From: Comamonadaceae bacterium UBA4962
Lineage (GTDB): Bacteria > Pseudomonadota > Gammaproteobacteria > Burkholderiales > Burkholderiaceae_C
NCBI GenBank assembly: GCA_002397315.1
Contig: DHAE01000007.1
Location: forward strand, 62,001-126,000
Direction of reading: 5' to 3'
DNA: 64,000 bases
A program made the position numbers and the translations under genes. Every line of letters starts with the position of its first letter. Positions within the stretch are counted from its first letter, which is position 1. The notes beneath the pieces are model-generated. The model had not been told where the DNA came from and did no database searches. It saw only the letters and a list, made by a program, of their open reading frames with translations. Positions 1-8,852 of this stretch are shown piece after piece.

Positions 1-620
1 AGGCACAGCAGGATGAACGCCGACAACCGCAGGAAGATCACCGAACCGGCCTCGCCGAGCGGCTTGAGCAGTTGCTGCGCATAGCGGAAGGCGAAGTACA
101 GCAGCACGGCGACGGACAGCAGCGCCAGCACGCCGCCTCCCATGCGCGCCAGTGACAGCGACAGCCGCGCGTCGGCCAGCGACACACCGACGGTGATGGC
201 CGCCGCGATCGAGCCGGGCCCGCAACTCACCGGGAAGGTGAGCGGGTAGAACGCCTGGCGCCGCGCCATGTCGGGCGTGAAGCTCTCGGCCAGTTCGGTG
301 CGGCTGTCCACCGTGGCCTGCGTGGCCGTCAGCAATCGCCAGGCCGTCGCCGCCACGATCATGCCGCCCCCCACGCGCACGATGGGCAGCGAGATGCCGA
401 AGAACTCCAGCACGTAGGAGCCGACCAGCATCGCCCCCAGCAGCAGCCAGAACATGTTGCGCGCGATGCGGCGCGCCAGCAGCGCGCGCGTGGCCGGCGA
501 TGCCCCCTCGGTCAGGCCGAGGAAGATGGGCGCCGTGGCGGCCGGGTTCACGATCGGCAGCAGCGCGGCCACCACGAAGAGAAAGCTCTTGCCGAAGGCG
601 CCCAGAAGTTCAAGTGTCAC
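1..620 (-). CDS. MarC family integral membrane protein (C-terminus cut by window edge)
   Basis: About 206 residues are visible, read from a GTG start at 618-620; the stop lies beyond base 1. The protein opens with TLELLGAFGKSFLFVVAALL followed by PIVNPAATAPIF, the proline/asparagine signature at the first membrane helix of the MarC (UPF0056) family, and continues with several hydrophobic helices separated by short charged loops (for example FTPDMARRQAFYPLTFPVS). MarC proteins are inner-membrane proteins of about 200-220 residues whose substrate is not established; the old link to multiple antibiotic resistance has not held up. The GTG start puts the protein at the first helix, as in relatives. 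It is divergent from the ROK kinase, with about 250 bases between them. Family assignment is secure, function is not. Confidence 0.85.
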   Translation of the reverse strand, partial: MTLELLGAFGKSFLFVVAALLPIVNPAATAPIFLGLTEGASPATRALLARRIARNMFWLLLGAMLVGSYVLEFFGISLPIVRVGGGMIVAATAWRLLTATQATVDSRTELAESFTPDMARRQAFYPLTFPVSCGPGSIAAAITVGVSLADARLSLSLARMGGGVLALLSVAVLLYFAFRYAQQLLKPLGEAGSVIFLRLSAFILLC

Positions 621-874
621 GGCGTTCCTGTGGATTCAGATGGGGGGCGTTGGGGCGACGATCTCAAGCATGCGCCTTCGAAGATAACACCTGGGCGGGG
701 TGTCACTGGCCATACCAGCACGGCGGAGCGCCCCGTGCTTGCGCCATCGGATGGCCGGCGCTGCCGGCCTACACGCCGGGCCGCCGGGATGCGTCCATAC
801 TCTGACCTCGACATGCACCGCGCGCCAGGTTCCGTGGCGGCGCGGCGCCTTTTTTCCGAGCGACCGAGGTGGCG

Positions 875-1810
875 ATGAGAGCTTGTATCGACATTGGGGG
901 AACGAAGATCGCGGTGGCGCTGGCGCCCGCGGGGACCGACCGGGCCGCGCTGGTGGCGCGCCGCAGCGAGCCGACCGTGAAGGAGGGCGCGCCCGATGCG
1001 CTGGCGCGCCAGGCGCTGCGCATGGTGGATGCGGCCTGCGCCGAGGTGGGCATCACCCGCGAAGACCTGCAGTCGACCGGCGTGGCGAGCTGCGGCCCCT
1101 TCCTGCTGCAGGACGGCATGGTCGAGGTGTCCACGCCCAACATCTGCGGCGGGCTGCCCGGCGCCGACCGCAGCCTGCTGCCCAACGACTGGACGCGCAT
1201 TCCCCTGCAGGCGCCGCTGGCCGAGGTGCTGCAGAACGTGAACGTGCAGAACGATGCCGTGGCCGCCCTCGTGGCCGAGCGCCGCTGGGGCGCTTTGCAG
1301 GGGCTGGACCACTGCGCCTACGTCACCTGGAGCACGGGCGTCGGCGTGGGCCTGTGCGTGGACGGCAGGGTGCTGCGCGGCAAGAACGGCAATGCGGGCC
1401 ATGCGGGGCACAGCTTTTCCAGCGATGGTCCGCAGGACGCCACCTGCGGCTGCGGCAACGTGGCCGACGTGGAATCGCTGGTCGCGGGCAACGCGATTCC
1501 CCGGCGCTGGGGCCGCGACGCCGGCACGCTGATCGGCGATGCGCGCGCGGGCGATGCCGAGGCGCTGGAGGCCGTGGAGCAGATGTGCCGCGTGCTCGGG
1601 CGCATGCTCTACAACCTCGTCGTGATGCTGGATCTGCAGCGCATCAGCGTGGGGGGCAGCGTGTTCCTGCACCACCAGGAATTCCTGCTGCCCCGTCTGC
1701 AGGCCCAGGTGTCGGGCCACCTGCCCGCGCTCACCGGCGGCGTGCAGCTCGTGCCCGCGGGGCTGGGCCATCAGGTCGGGGATTACGCGGCGCTGGCCAT
1801 GGCCGGTTGA
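875..1810 (+). CDS. ROK family sugar kinase (fructokinase/glucokinase type)
   Basis: This 311-residue cytoplasmic protein has the ROK kinase plan: an N-terminal phosphate-binding loop DIGGTKIAVAL (residues about 5-15), a second glycine-rich segment STGVGVGL near 155, and the GNAGHAGH segment that precedes the zinc site. ROK kinases phosphorylate glucose, fructose, N-acetylhexosamines or similar sugars; the sequence does not tell me which. The usual zinc motif C-x-C-G-x2-G-C is altered: it reads CGCGNVADVE (bases 1445-1474), so the third cysteine is replaced by Asp. I start at ATG 875, with GAGG a few bases upstream; GTG 869 in the same frame is possible. It stands alone, with no sugar transporter next to it. 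Confidence 0.85.
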   Translation: MRACIDIGGTKIAVALAPAGTDRAALVARRSEPTVKEGAPDALARQALRMVDAACAEVGITREDLQSTGVASCGPFLLQDGMVEVSTPNICGGLPGADRSLLPNDWTRIPLQAPLAEVLQNVNVQNDAVAALVAERRWGALQGLDHCAYVTWSTGVGVGLCVDGRVLRGKNGNAGHAGHSFSSDGPQDATCGCGNVADVESLVAGNAIPRRWGRDAGTLIGDARAGDAEALEAVEQMCRVLGRMLYNLVVMLDLQRISVGGSVFLHHQEFLLPRLQAQVSGHLPALTGGVQLVPAGLGHQVGDYAALAMAG

Positions 1811-1821
1811 CGAGGGCGGGG

Positions 1822-1848
1822 GCGGCCGGTAGCGGCCGGTAGCGGCCG
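1822..1848. repeat. Short tandem repeat, 10-bp unit, about 2.7 copies
   Basis: The unit GCGGCCGGTA occurs twice in a row, followed by GCGGCCG, just after the stop of the ROK kinase. The unit contains the palindrome CGGCCG, so folded alternatives exist. It lies in a 100-base gap between two convergent genes; no T-tract follows it. Confidence 0.7.
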
Positions 1849-1913
1849 CGCAGTACCCGGTGGCGGGCGGCGTGGCTGCGAGGGTGCACTAAGGAAGATG
1901 GCAGGCCGTGGCG

Positions 1914-2171
1914 TCAGGAAGCGCCGGCGCCCGAGTGGGCCACCGTGACCCCATAGAGCGCCAGCATCCCCACGACGTGTCCGATGGCGACGCCGGGCTC
2001 GCCCGATTCGATGCGGCCGATCGTCTGCACGTGCACCCCGAGGCGCGCCGCGGCGGCGGCCTGGCCGTCGCCCGCCGCGAGGCGGGCCTGTCTGGCGGCT
2101 GCGCCCAGGGCGCGGATCGCCTCCAGCGCGTCGTCGGCGATGTCTGCGGAGATGCGTTTGCCCTGGGCCAT
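1914..2171 (-). CDS. Small XRE-family helix-turn-helix regulator
   Basis: This 85-residue protein is little more than one DNA-binding domain. Residues about 25-65 carry an XRE/Cro helix-turn-helix (QAAAAARLGVHVQTIGRIES), with alanines in the first helix and the VHVQTIGRIESG recognition helix. The rest (MAQGKRISADIADDALEAI) is a short amphipathic N-terminus. It lies 52 bases downstream of otsA on the same strand, with a heptamer repeat in the gap, so it may be read through from the trehalose operon. Small XRE proteins like this often pair with a toxin (HipB type), but no HipA or other toxin gene is next to it here. Its target is unknown. Confidence 0.75.
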   Translation of the reverse strand: MAQGKRISADIADDALEAIRALGAAARQARLAAGDGQAAAAARLGVHVQTIGRIESGEPGVAIGHVVGMLALYGVTVAHSGAGAS

Positions 2172-2185
2172 GCGTGCATTGTGCC

Positions 2186-2213
2186 GTGGGCCGTGGGCCG
2201 TGGGCCGTGGGCC
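2186..2213. repeat. Heptamer tandem repeat (GTGGGCC) x4
   Basis: Four perfect consecutive copies of GTGGGCC (GGCCCAC on the coding strand of the flanking genes) fill much of the 52-base gap between the otsA stop and the XRE start. A change in copy number by slipped-strand pairing would move the XRE start by 7 bases relative to anything upstream. Confidence 0.9.
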
Positions 2214-2223
2214 GGGTGTGGCC

Positions 2224-3603
2224 TCAGTCCTGCGACTTCTCCAGCGCTTCCAGGAAGGTGCGCCGCCACCAGTGGATGTCCTGCCGCCGGATGCGCGCCA
2301 GCAGGGCCTGGTGGCGCTGCTGGCGCTCTTCGAGCGGCATGCGCAGGGCGGTCTGGATGCAGTCGGCCATGCCCTGGGTGTCGTAGGGGTTCACGAGCAG
2401 CGCTTCCTTGAGCTGCTCGGCCGCGCCGGCGAAGCGCGAGAGCACGAGCACGCCGGGATCCTCCGGATCCTGCGCCACCACGTATTCCTTGGCCACGAGG
2501 TTCATGCCGTCGCGCAGCGGCGTGACCAGGCCCACGGCGGCGGCGCGGCACAGGCCCGGCACGCGCTTGCGGGCCACGGTGCGGTGGATGTAGCGCACGG
2601 GCATCCAGTCCAGGTCGCCGTGGTCGCCGTTGATGGCGCCGCACAGGCCTTCCAGTTCGTGCCGCAGGTCGGCATAGGCGTTCACGCTGTCGCGCGTGGG
2701 CGAGGCGATCATGATCAGCGTGGCGCTGTGCTGGTTCTCGGGGTAGCGCGCCAGCAGCTCGCGGAAGGCGCGCACGCGCTGCGGGATGCCCTTGGAGTAG
2801 TCCAGCCGGTCGATGCCCATGAGCAGGCGCCGCCGCGAGTATTCGTCCTTCATCGCCTCGTAGGTCTGCACCGCATCGGGCGCGGCCGTCAGGCGCGCGA
2901 ACTCGTCCACGTCGATGCCGATCGGGAACGCGCCGACCTGCACGGTGCCGCCGAAGGCGCGCAGGCGCTGCGGTCCCACGCTCTCGGCGCCGCCCTCGGT
3001 GCTGAGGTACTGGGTGAAGTGCGAGACGTCGGCCTCGCTCTGCAGGCCCACGAGGTCGTAGGCGAACAGCGAGCGCATGAGCCATTCGTGCTGCGGGATC
3101 GCGGCCATGATGAGCGGCGGCGGCACGGGAATGTGCAGGAAGAAGCCGATGCGCTGCTTGCAGCCGAGCGCGCGCAGTTCGGCCGCGAGCGGGATCAGGT
3201 GGTAGTCGTGCACCCAGAGGATGTCGTCGTCCTTCAGCAGCGGCAGCAGCTTGCGCGCGAACATCTGGTTCACGCGCCGATAACCTGAGATGTAGCCCGC
3301 GTTGAAGTCCGCCAGATCGAGCCGGTAGTGGAACACCGGCCACAGCACGCTGTTGCTGTAGCCCGCGTAGTAGCTGTCGTGGTCCTCTCGGCACAGGTCC
3401 ACGGTGGCCAGCGTCACGCTGCCGGCCTGCCGCGTCTGCAGCTTGCCTTCGCCGGGAACGCCGTCCTCGGCGACCGTGCCGCTCCAGCCGAACCACATGC
3501 CGCCCGTGCGGCTCAGCGTCTCGCCCAGGGCCACGGCCAGGCCCCCCGCGGCGGGTTTGCGGGGATCGGCGATGCGGTTGGAGATGACGACGAGTCGGCT
3601 CAT
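2224..3603 (-). CDS. otsA: Trehalose-6-phosphate synthase
   Basis: This 459-residue GT20 glycosyltransferase joins UDP-glucose and glucose-6-phosphate to trehalose-6-phosphate in the cytoplasm. It starts [14 protein letters not shown], has the glycine-rich UDP-glucose loop AAGGLAVAL (about 19-27), GMWFGWSG, the HDYHLI active-site motif near 140, HIPVPPP in the acceptor region, and [13 protein letters not shown], here written [13 protein letters not shown], near 260. The length matches the family (about 450-480). AAGGAA sits 8 bases upstream of the ATG. It is the third gene of the leftward run otsB - GH15 - otsA, 35 bases after the GH15 gene. Trehalose made by OtsA and OtsB is a typical osmotic and desiccation protectant. 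Confidence 0.97.
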   Translation of the reverse strand: MSRLVVISNRIADPRKPAAGGLAVALGETLSRTGGMWFGWSGTVAEDGVPGEGKLQTRQAGSVTLATVDLCREDHDSYYAGYSNSVLWPVFHYRLDLADFNAGYISGYRRVNQMFARKLLPLLKDDDILWVHDYHLIPLAAELRALGCKQRIGFFLHIPVPPPLIMAAIPQHEWLMRSLFAYDLVGLQSEADVSHFTQYLSTEGGAESVGPQRLRAFGGTVQVGAFPIGIDVDEFARLTAAPDAVQTYEAMKDEYSRRRLLMGIDRLDYSKGIPQRVRAFRELLARYPENQHSATLIMIASPTRDSVNAYADLRHELEGLCGAINGDHGDLDWMPVRYIHRTVARKRVPGLCRAAAVGLVTPLRDGMNLVAKEYVVAQDPEDPGVLVLSRFAGAAEQLKEALLVNPYDTQGMADCIQTALRMPLEERQQRHQALLARIRRQDIHWWRRTFLEALEKSQD

Positions 3604-3638
3604 GGGAATTCCTTGTGGTTCGATCCGGGCGGATGCCG

Positions 3639-5582
3639 TCAGATCACGCTGTCCCAGGGCGCCGAGAGGCGCATCGCGGCATTGATGATGCCGACCATGG
3701 AATAAGTTTGGGGAAAGTTGCCCCACATCTCTCCGGTTTCCGCATGCGTGTCCTCCGACAGCAGCCCGAGCGGGTTGCGTGCCGCGAGCATGGCCTCGAA
3801 GATCTCGCGCGCCTGGGCGCGGCGGCCGATGCGCGCGAGCGCGTCGATGCGCCAGAAGGTGCAGATGTTGAAGGCCGTGTCGGGCTTGCCGAAATCGTCC
3901 GCGGCCTCGTAGCGGCGCATGTAGGGGCCGTCGCAAAGCGTCTGCTCCATCGCGTCCACCGTGCTCACGAAGCGCGGGTCGCGCGGGTCGATCAGGCCGA
4001 CCTCGGCCATCAGCAGCACGCTCGCGTCCAGTTCGTGGCCGCCGAAGCTCTCGGCGAATGCCTGGCGCTTCTCGCTCCAGGATTTCTCGAGGATCTCGTC
4101 CTTCATGCGCCGCGCGTGGCCGTGCCAGTAGTCGGCGCGTTCGGGCAGTTGCAGGCTGTCCGCGATCTTCGCCAGCCGGTCGCAGGCCGCCCAGCTCATG
4201 AGCGCCGAGGAGGTATGCACCCGGGCGCGCGTGCGCAGCTCCCACATGCCGGCGTCGGGCGTGCCGTACACCTTCACGGCCAGCTCGCCGATCTGCTCCA
4301 TGCGCGCGAACTCGGCCGGGCCGGCCGCATGCAGCAGGCGCCGGTCGTGGAAGGCCTGGGCCGCGCCGAGCACGATGTTGCCGTACACGTCGTGCTGGAA
4401 GTGTTCCGCCGCCTGGTTGCCCACGCGCACCGGGCCCATGCCGCGGTAGCCCGCGAGCTGCGGTACGAAATGCTCGGGCAGCTCGCGCTCCAGGCCGATA
4501 CCGTAGAGCGGCTGGATGTGGCCGTCGCTCGCCTCCACCACCACGTTGCTCAGCCAGCGCAGGTAGTCCTCCATGGTGGCCGTCTCCGAGAGGCTGTTGA
4601 GCGCGCGCACGACGAAGAACGCATCGCGCAGCCAGCAGTAGCGGTAGTCCCAGTTGCGGCCGCTGTGCGCGGATTCGGGAATGCTGGTAGTCATGGCCGC
4701 GACGATCGCGCCCGTGTCCTCGTAGAGCGACAGCTTGAGCGTGATCGCCGCGCGGATCACGGCGTCCTGCCATTCGAGCGGAACGGCCAGGCGCTGCGTC
4801 CACTGGCGCCAGTAGGCCACGGTGTCCTGTTCGTACGAGCGGGCGGCGTCGGCGATGCCGAAGGGCAGGGATTCGTCCGCGCCCAGCAGGAAGTTGTACT
4901 CGCGCGAGAGCACGAACGGCTGGCCCGAGAGCACGTGCGAGAGCGGCGCGTCGGTGTTGAGGCGCAGCGTGAGGTCGGCCCCCACGAAGCGCAGGTGGTT
5001 GCTCCCCCGCGTGATGGCGGGCTTCTCGCTGCCCCAGCCGAAGCGCACGTTGGCCGTCACGCGGATGCGCGGCGAGCCCTGCACGGGGCGCACGCGGCGC
5101 ACCAGCAGCATGGGGCGGAAGAAGCGCGAGCGCGCATGGAAGCGCGGCGCGAAGTCGGTCACCTCGATGCTGTTGCCGGAGCGGTCCGTGAGGCGCGTGC
5201 GCAGCACGGCGGTGTTCGGTTCGTACCATTGCCGGCTCTCGACCTGGTCTTCCAGCTCGATCGCGAAACGGCTGCCTTCCTCGCCCGGCTGGATGAGGGC
5301 GTTGAACACCGGATCGCCATCGAAGCGCGGCAGGCAGCACCAGACGATGTGCGCGTTCGCGTCCACCAGCGCGCTGACCGCGCAGTTGCCGATCATGCCG
5401 AGCGCGAGCGATGCCTCGGCCGGTGCCGAGAAGCCCGGCGGGCGCGGGAGGGGATCGCGCGAGAGGCCGAGATTGCCGTCGGCGTACGTGGGCGCGGCGG
5501 CGGCCTCGGAGGCCGCGGCCGAGGCGGCGGGCGATTGCGCGGATTCCCGGGCGGGAGCGGGCGCGGGGGCGTTGGCGGTCAT
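3639..5582 (-). CDS. Glycoside hydrolase family 15 protein (glucoamylase/trehalase-like)
   Basis: This 647-residue protein has the GH15 layout: an N-terminal beta-sandwich (SLALGMIGNCAVSALVDANA, WCCLPRFDGDPVF) and a C-terminal (alpha/alpha)6 barrel with YCWLRDAFF, ADDFGKPDTAFNIC and the end motif MWGNFPQTYSMVG. An acidic residue just before it (LLSEDTHAETGE) is where GH15 members keep a catalytic Glu. Residues 1-55 are an Ala/Pro-rich extension without signal peptide, so it is probably cytoplasmic. GH15 enzymes hydrolyse alpha-glucosidic bonds; known bacterial members include glucoamylases and trehalases. Its position inside the trehalose operon, overlapping otsB by 4 bases (ATGA), favours trehalose or a related alpha-glucan as substrate; this is inference. 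Confidence 0.88.
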   Translation of the reverse strand: MTANAPAPAPARESAQSPAASAAASEAAAAPTYADGNLGLSRDPLPRPPGFSAPAEASLALGMIGNCAVSALVDANAHIVWCCLPRFDGDPVFNALIQPGEEGSRFAIELEDQVESRQWYEPNTAVLRTRLTDRSGNSIEVTDFAPRFHARSRFFRPMLLVRRVRPVQGSPRIRVTANVRFGWGSEKPAITRGSNHLRFVGADLTLRLNTDAPLSHVLSGQPFVLSREYNFLLGADESLPFGIADAARSYEQDTVAYWRQWTQRLAVPLEWQDAVIRAAITLKLSLYEDTGAIVAAMTTSIPESAHSGRNWDYRYCWLRDAFFVVRALNSLSETATMEDYLRWLSNVVVEASDGHIQPLYGIGLERELPEHFVPQLAGYRGMGPVRVGNQAAEHFQHDVYGNIVLGAAQAFHDRRLLHAAGPAEFARMEQIGELAVKVYGTPDAGMWELRTRARVHTSSALMSWAACDRLAKIADSLQLPERADYWHGHARRMKDEILEKSWSEKRQAFAESFGGHELDASVLLMAEVGLIDPRDPRFVSTVDAMEQTLCDGPYMRRYEAADDFGKPDTAFNICTFWRIDALARIGRRAQAREIFEAMLAARNPLGLLSEDTHAETGEMWGNFPQTYSMVGIINAAMRLSAPWDSVI

Positions 5583-6316
5583 GCGGGAAAGCCCTCCGGC
5601 GCAGCCATCTGGAAGAGCCACTCGCGCAGCATGGCCGTGTCGTCGCAGCGGGCCATGGCGGCGGTTTCGCCCGGTCCCACCTTGACGCCGATGCCGCCCA
5701 GCGCCTGCGCTGCGACGAAGCCGTGCTCGTCGGTCACGTCGTCGCCCGCGAACACGGGAATGCGGCCCGCGAAGGGGGCCTGCTGCATGAAATCGCGGAT
5801 GGCCCGGCCCTTGTTGGGGCCCGACGGCTTGACCTCCATCACGCACTTGCCCTGCAGGATCTCCAGCCCGGGCGACTGCGCGAGCGCATGCTCGAGCGCG
5901 GCACGGCACAGGGGTTCGAGCTCCACCGCCTGGCGGTAGTGCAGGGCCACGCCCGCGCTCTTGCGCTCCAGCACGAGCGCCGGGTAGCGGTCGAGCAGCG
6001 CCTGCACGGTGTGCACCACGCCGGAGAGATCGGGCGCCGGCACGCCGCCGGCAACGCCGTTGCCCAGGCGGTACTGGGCACCGTGCTCGCTGGCCAGCGG
6101 CATCTGCAGGGGGCTGAGGAAGTGGTCGATGTCGGCTCGCGTGCGGCCCGTGGCGATCGCCAGGGCCCCGTCCAGGCGCTGGTGCAGCACCCGCAGGGCC
6201 GGCACCACGCCAGGGTGGACCTGCACCGCATCGGGGTGCGGAGCGATGTCGGCAAGCGTGCCGTCGAAGTCGAGAAACAGCGCATGGCGCGCGGTCAGCA
6301 ACGGAGGCTTTTGCAT
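5579..6316 (-). CDS. otsB: Trehalose-6-phosphate phosphatase
   Basis: This 245-residue HAD-superfamily phosphatase removes the phosphate from trehalose-6-phosphate. The HAD nucleophile motif DFDGTLADI is near residue 16 (Asp nucleophile and general acid DxD), IATGRTRADID is motif II, the lysine of motif III lies in EVKPSGPNKGRAI, and FAGDDVTDEHGF is the metal-binding motif IV. I start at ATG 6316 because AAGGTA lies just upstream and the domain begins there; the open frame extends further upstream without support. It is the first gene of the operon and its stop overlaps the start of the GH15 gene (5579-5582). Confidence 0.96.
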   Translation of the reverse strand: MQKPPLLTARHALFLDFDGTLADIAPHPDAVQVHPGVVPALRVLHQRLDGALAIATGRTRADIDHFLSPLQMPLASEHGAQYRLGNGVAGGVPAPDLSGVVHTVQALLDRYPALVLERKSAGVALHYRQAVELEPLCRAALEHALAQSPGLEILQGKCVMEVKPSGPNKGRAIRDFMQQAPFAGRIPVFAGDDVTDEHGFVAAQALGGIGVKVGPGETAAMARCDDTAMLREWLFQMAAPEGFPA

Positions 6317-6450
6317 TGGAACGTACCTTACCAGATGGGCTGGTCGGGCCTGTAGGCCGCCGAGCCTGTGGGCTGTAGGTGCCTTCGGGCGAGGTTGGCG
6401 CGTGCCACCCGTGCCTTGAAAACGCACCGCGCGCCGCGCATCTGGCGCGC

Positions 6451-6906
6451 ATGCCCGAATCTTTGCACATCGTCTGTCCCCACTGCCACACCACCAACCG
6501 GGTCGCCGCGGAGCGGCTGTCGGCCCCGCCCGGGACGGTGCAGATGGAGTGCGGCCAGTGCCACCGGCCGCTGTTCACGGGCGAGCCCGCGGTGCTGGAC
6601 GAAGGCTCGTTCGCGCGCCACGTCGAGCGCAGCCACATTCCCGTGGTGGTGGATTTCTGGGCGCCCTGGTGCGGTCCGTGCCGGACGATGGCGCCCGCGT
6701 TCGCGCAGGCCGCCCGCACGCTGGAGCCGTCGGTGCGGCTCGCCAAGCTCGACACGGAAGCGCATCCCGCCATCGGTGCGCGCCACGCGATCCGCAGCAT
6801 CCCGACGATGGTGATGTTCCGCCAGGGGCGGGAAGTGGCCCGCATCTCGGGCGCGTTGGGCGCGGCGGACATCGCGCGCTGGGTGCGCACGGCCGGCGGC
6901 GCCTGA
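6451..6906 (+). CDS. trxC: Thioredoxin 2 (zinc-ribbon thioredoxin TrxC)
   Basis: The 151-residue protein has an N-terminal zinc ribbon with two CxxC pairs (CPHC near 9-12 and CGQC near 34-37) followed by a thioredoxin domain with the active site WAPWCGPC near 70 and the cis-proline loop RSIPTMVMF. This two-part layout separates TrxC from plain TrxA. It reduces disulfides in the cytoplasm and in other species is linked to oxidative stress. I start at ATG 6451 (MPESLHIVCPHC) because the zinc ribbon follows directly; an in-frame ATG 6379 would add an unconserved stretch. Divergent from otsB, with about 130 bases between the starts. Confidence 0.95.
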   Translation: MPESLHIVCPHCHTTNRVAAERLSAPPGTVQMECGQCHRPLFTGEPAVLDEGSFARHVERSHIPVVVDFWAPWCGPCRTMAPAFAQAARTLEPSVRLAKLDTEAHPAIGARHAIRSIPTMVMFRQGREVARISGALGAADIARWVRTAGGA

Positions 6907-6989
6907 CGCTCCCGCGCCTCTCCGGGCCGGTGGCGTACCAGCCCGCGGCACGGTGCCGTGCACGGGCCGTACGTCGGGGCTGGGCCCTT

Positions 6990-8246
6990 TCAGGCCTGGG
7001 CCGCCGGGCGCTGCGCCATCCAGGCCTCTACCGCATCGCCGCGCGCGCGGCGTATCCACTCTCCCACCTGCGGGCCGGACGCACCGCGCTCCTGCGCGCG
7101 CGCGGCCACGGCGGCGGTATCGACCGTGCGTGCCGCCTGCAGCGCACCCAGCAGGCGTTCGCGCTGCGGATAGGGCTTCTCTTCGAATCCGAGCCGGCCG
7201 CGCGCGTCGCATTCGCAGGCCAGCAGCACGTCGGCGAAGCGTGCCGGCTTGCGCAGCGCATCGCAGCGCTCCAGCAGCCGCACCAGGGCCGCGGCGCCGA
7301 GCTCCGTGCTGCGGTGGATGTTGCCGTGCTCGCGCGCGACCACGTCGGCGGTCTCGCGGCATTCCACGGGCACGCGCAGCCGGTCGCACACCTTCGCGAG
7401 CAGCTTGGCGCTGCGCTGCTCGTGCCCGATGTGGCGCGGCAGCACGTCGGCCGGCGTCGTGCCCTTGCCCAGGTCGTGGACGAGGCAGGCGAAGCGCACG
7501 GCGAGCGGCGCCTGCAGCCGCGCGGCCATGTCCATCACCATCATCACGTGCACGCCGGTGTCCACCTCGGGGTGGTATTCCGCCCGCTGGGGAACGCCCC
7601 AGAGCCGGTCGAGTTCGGGCAGCAGCACCGCCAGGGCGCCGCAGCCGCGCAGCACTTCGAACATGCGCGACGGCGCGGGCTCCATCAGGCCGCGCGCGAT
7701 CTCCTGCCAGACGCGTTCCGGCACCAGATCGGCGGCCTCGCCGGCCTCCACCATCTCGCGCATGAGCGCCATGGTCTCGGGGGCGACGGAGAAATCGGTG
7801 AAGCGCGCGGCGAAGCGCGCCACGCGCAGGATGCGCACCGGGTCTTCGCGGAAGGCGTCGGTCACGTGGCGCAGCAGGCGTGCCCGCAGGTCGCGCGCAC
7901 CGCCGTAGGGGTCGACGAGTTCCCAGTTCGCGGGGTCGTCGCCGCGCACCGCCATGGCGTTGATGGTCAGGTCGCGGCGGGAGAGATCCTGCTCCAGCGT
8001 CACGTCCGGGGCCGTGTCCACCACGAAGCCGCGGTAGCCGCGTCCGCTCTTGCGCTCGGTGCGTGCCAGCGCGTATTCCTCGCGCGTCTCGGGGTGGAGG
8101 AAGACGGGGAAAACGCGCCCCACGGGCAGGAAGCCGCGCGCGGCCAAATCGTCGGGCGTGGCCCCCACCACCACCCAGTCGCGGTCGTTCACCGGGCGGC
8201 CCAACAGCCGGTCGCGCACGGCGCCGCCCACCATGTAGATCTGCAT
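6990..8246 (-). CDS. cca: CCA-adding tRNA nucleotidyltransferase with HD domain
   Basis: This 418-residue enzyme adds or repairs the 3' CCA end of tRNAs. The N-terminal nucleotidyltransferase head shows [10 protein letters not shown] (8-17) and the metal-binding DRDW (about 21-24), then [10 protein letters not shown] and the [16 protein letters not shown] helix typical of class II enzymes. The C-terminal half carries an HD phosphohydrolase signature ([16 protein letters not shown] region, VHDLGKG), found in the longer multifunctional proteobacterial form. Length matches that form. A second ATG four codons in (8234) is less likely because the head domain begins at the first. Divergent from the 8346 gene, 99 bases apart. 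Confidence 0.96.
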   Translation of the reverse strand: MQIYMVGGAVRDRLLGRPVNDRDWVVVGATPDDLAARGFLPVGRVFPVFLHPETREEYALARTERKSGRGYRGFVVDTAPDVTLEQDLSRRDLTINAMAVRGDDPANWELVDPYGGARDLRARLLRHVTDAFREDPVRILRVARFAARFTDFSVAPETMALMREMVEAGEAADLVPERVWQEIARGLMEPAPSRMFEVLRGCGALAVLLPELDRLWGVPQRAEYHPEVDTGVHVMMVMDMAARLQAPLAVRFACLVHDLGKGTTPADVLPRHIGHEQRSAKLLAKVCDRLRVPVECRETADVVAREHGNIHRSTELGAAALVRLLERCDALRKPARFADVLLACECDARGRLGFEEKPYPQRERLLGALQAARTVDTAAVAARAQERGASGPQVGEWIRRARGDAVEAWMAQRPAAQA

Positions 8247-8311
8247 GCGGGCAGTGTACGGCGGCGGGAGGCGTGCACGCGCCAGGCAGGTGGGGTCAGG
8301 GCCTCGGCCGG

Positions 8312-8317
8312 TATATT
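8312..8317 (+). promoter_or_regulatory. Candidate -10 element for the 8346 gene
   Basis: TATATT stands out in a GC-rich gap, 28 bases upstream of the ATG at 8346. I find no good TTGACA-like -35 at the matching distance, so this is only a candidate. Confidence 0.35.
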
Positions 8318-8345
8318 CGGCGGCGATCCTCATTGCCCGCCCGCC

Positions 8346-8807
8346 ATGTCCCTGTCTTCCTCCCTCACCATCGCCCAGATGAACCCCGACGGCAGCGTGC
8401 CCGTGCCCGAATCGCCGGATGCCGCCGCCCACGCGGCCGTGGAGGCGCTGCGGCGCGAGGAAGAGGCCGAGGTCCTGAAGCAGCGGCTGGAGTCTTTGCA
8501 GGAAGTGCTGGACAAGCCGCTCAGCGAGATCCTGGCCGAGCGCGACCGTTTCAAGGAGACGGCGGCGGCCTGGGACGCCTTCGCCGCGATGTGGGTGCTG
8601 TCGCAGCGCGCGATGCGCAGCGTGGCGATGGAGCTCGCCGCGGCGCAGGGCGTGCCCGAGCAAGAGGTGGTGGCCCGGGCGCTGGCGAGCGCGAACCGGG
8701 TGCTCAACACCGAGGACGAGGACCTGGGCGGCTCCATCGCGCCGGCGCAGATGGCGCACATCGCGCGGCACCGCGCCTTCCTGCGCAAGCAGTTCCGCCA
8801 GGGCTGA
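8346..8807 (+). CDS. Conserved hypothetical protein, charged helical
   Basis: I do not recognise this 153-residue protein. It has no signal peptide or membrane segment. Residues about 28-75 are rich in Glu/Arg/Leu with heptad-like spacing ([20 protein letters not shown]), suggesting a coiled coil, followed by a more compact helical part ([20 protein letters not shown]) and a basic C-terminus ([13 protein letters not shown]). The codon use and ATG start with a TATATT box upstream look like a real gene. It is between the divergent cca and the convergent GST gene and is in no operon, so context gives no role. Confidence 0.65.
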   Translation: MSLSSSLTIAQMNPDGSVPVPESPDAAAHAAVEALRREEEAEVLKQRLESLQEVLDKPLSEILAERDRFKETAAAWDAFAAMWVLSQRAMRSVAMELAAAQGVPEQEVVARALASANRVLNTEDEDLGGSIAPAQMAHIARHRAFLRKQFRQG

Positions 8808-8852
8808 CCTTTCAGGCCGGCAGTCGCTGCAGGGCTGCGCAGACCTCCGGCG

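Noticed and set aside
840..862. Terminator-like GGCGCGGCGCC followed by TTTTTT upstream of the ROK gene
   Set aside because: The stem allows only about four pairs with a workable loop, and there is no upstream plus-strand gene to terminate.
1914..2171. Toxin-antitoxin module
   Set aside because: The XRE protein could be an antitoxin, but neighbours are otsA and a ROK kinase; no HipA, RelE or other toxin is adjacent.
2174..2218. CRISPR-like array
   Set aside because: The 7-bp units are head to tail with no spacers; it is a simple tandem repeat.
3615..5939. 774-codon open frame on the plus strand opposite the GH15 gene
   Set aside because: It is antisense to a secure GH15/otsB reading, its product is His/Arg/Ala-rich without motifs, and such frames are expected at this GC content.
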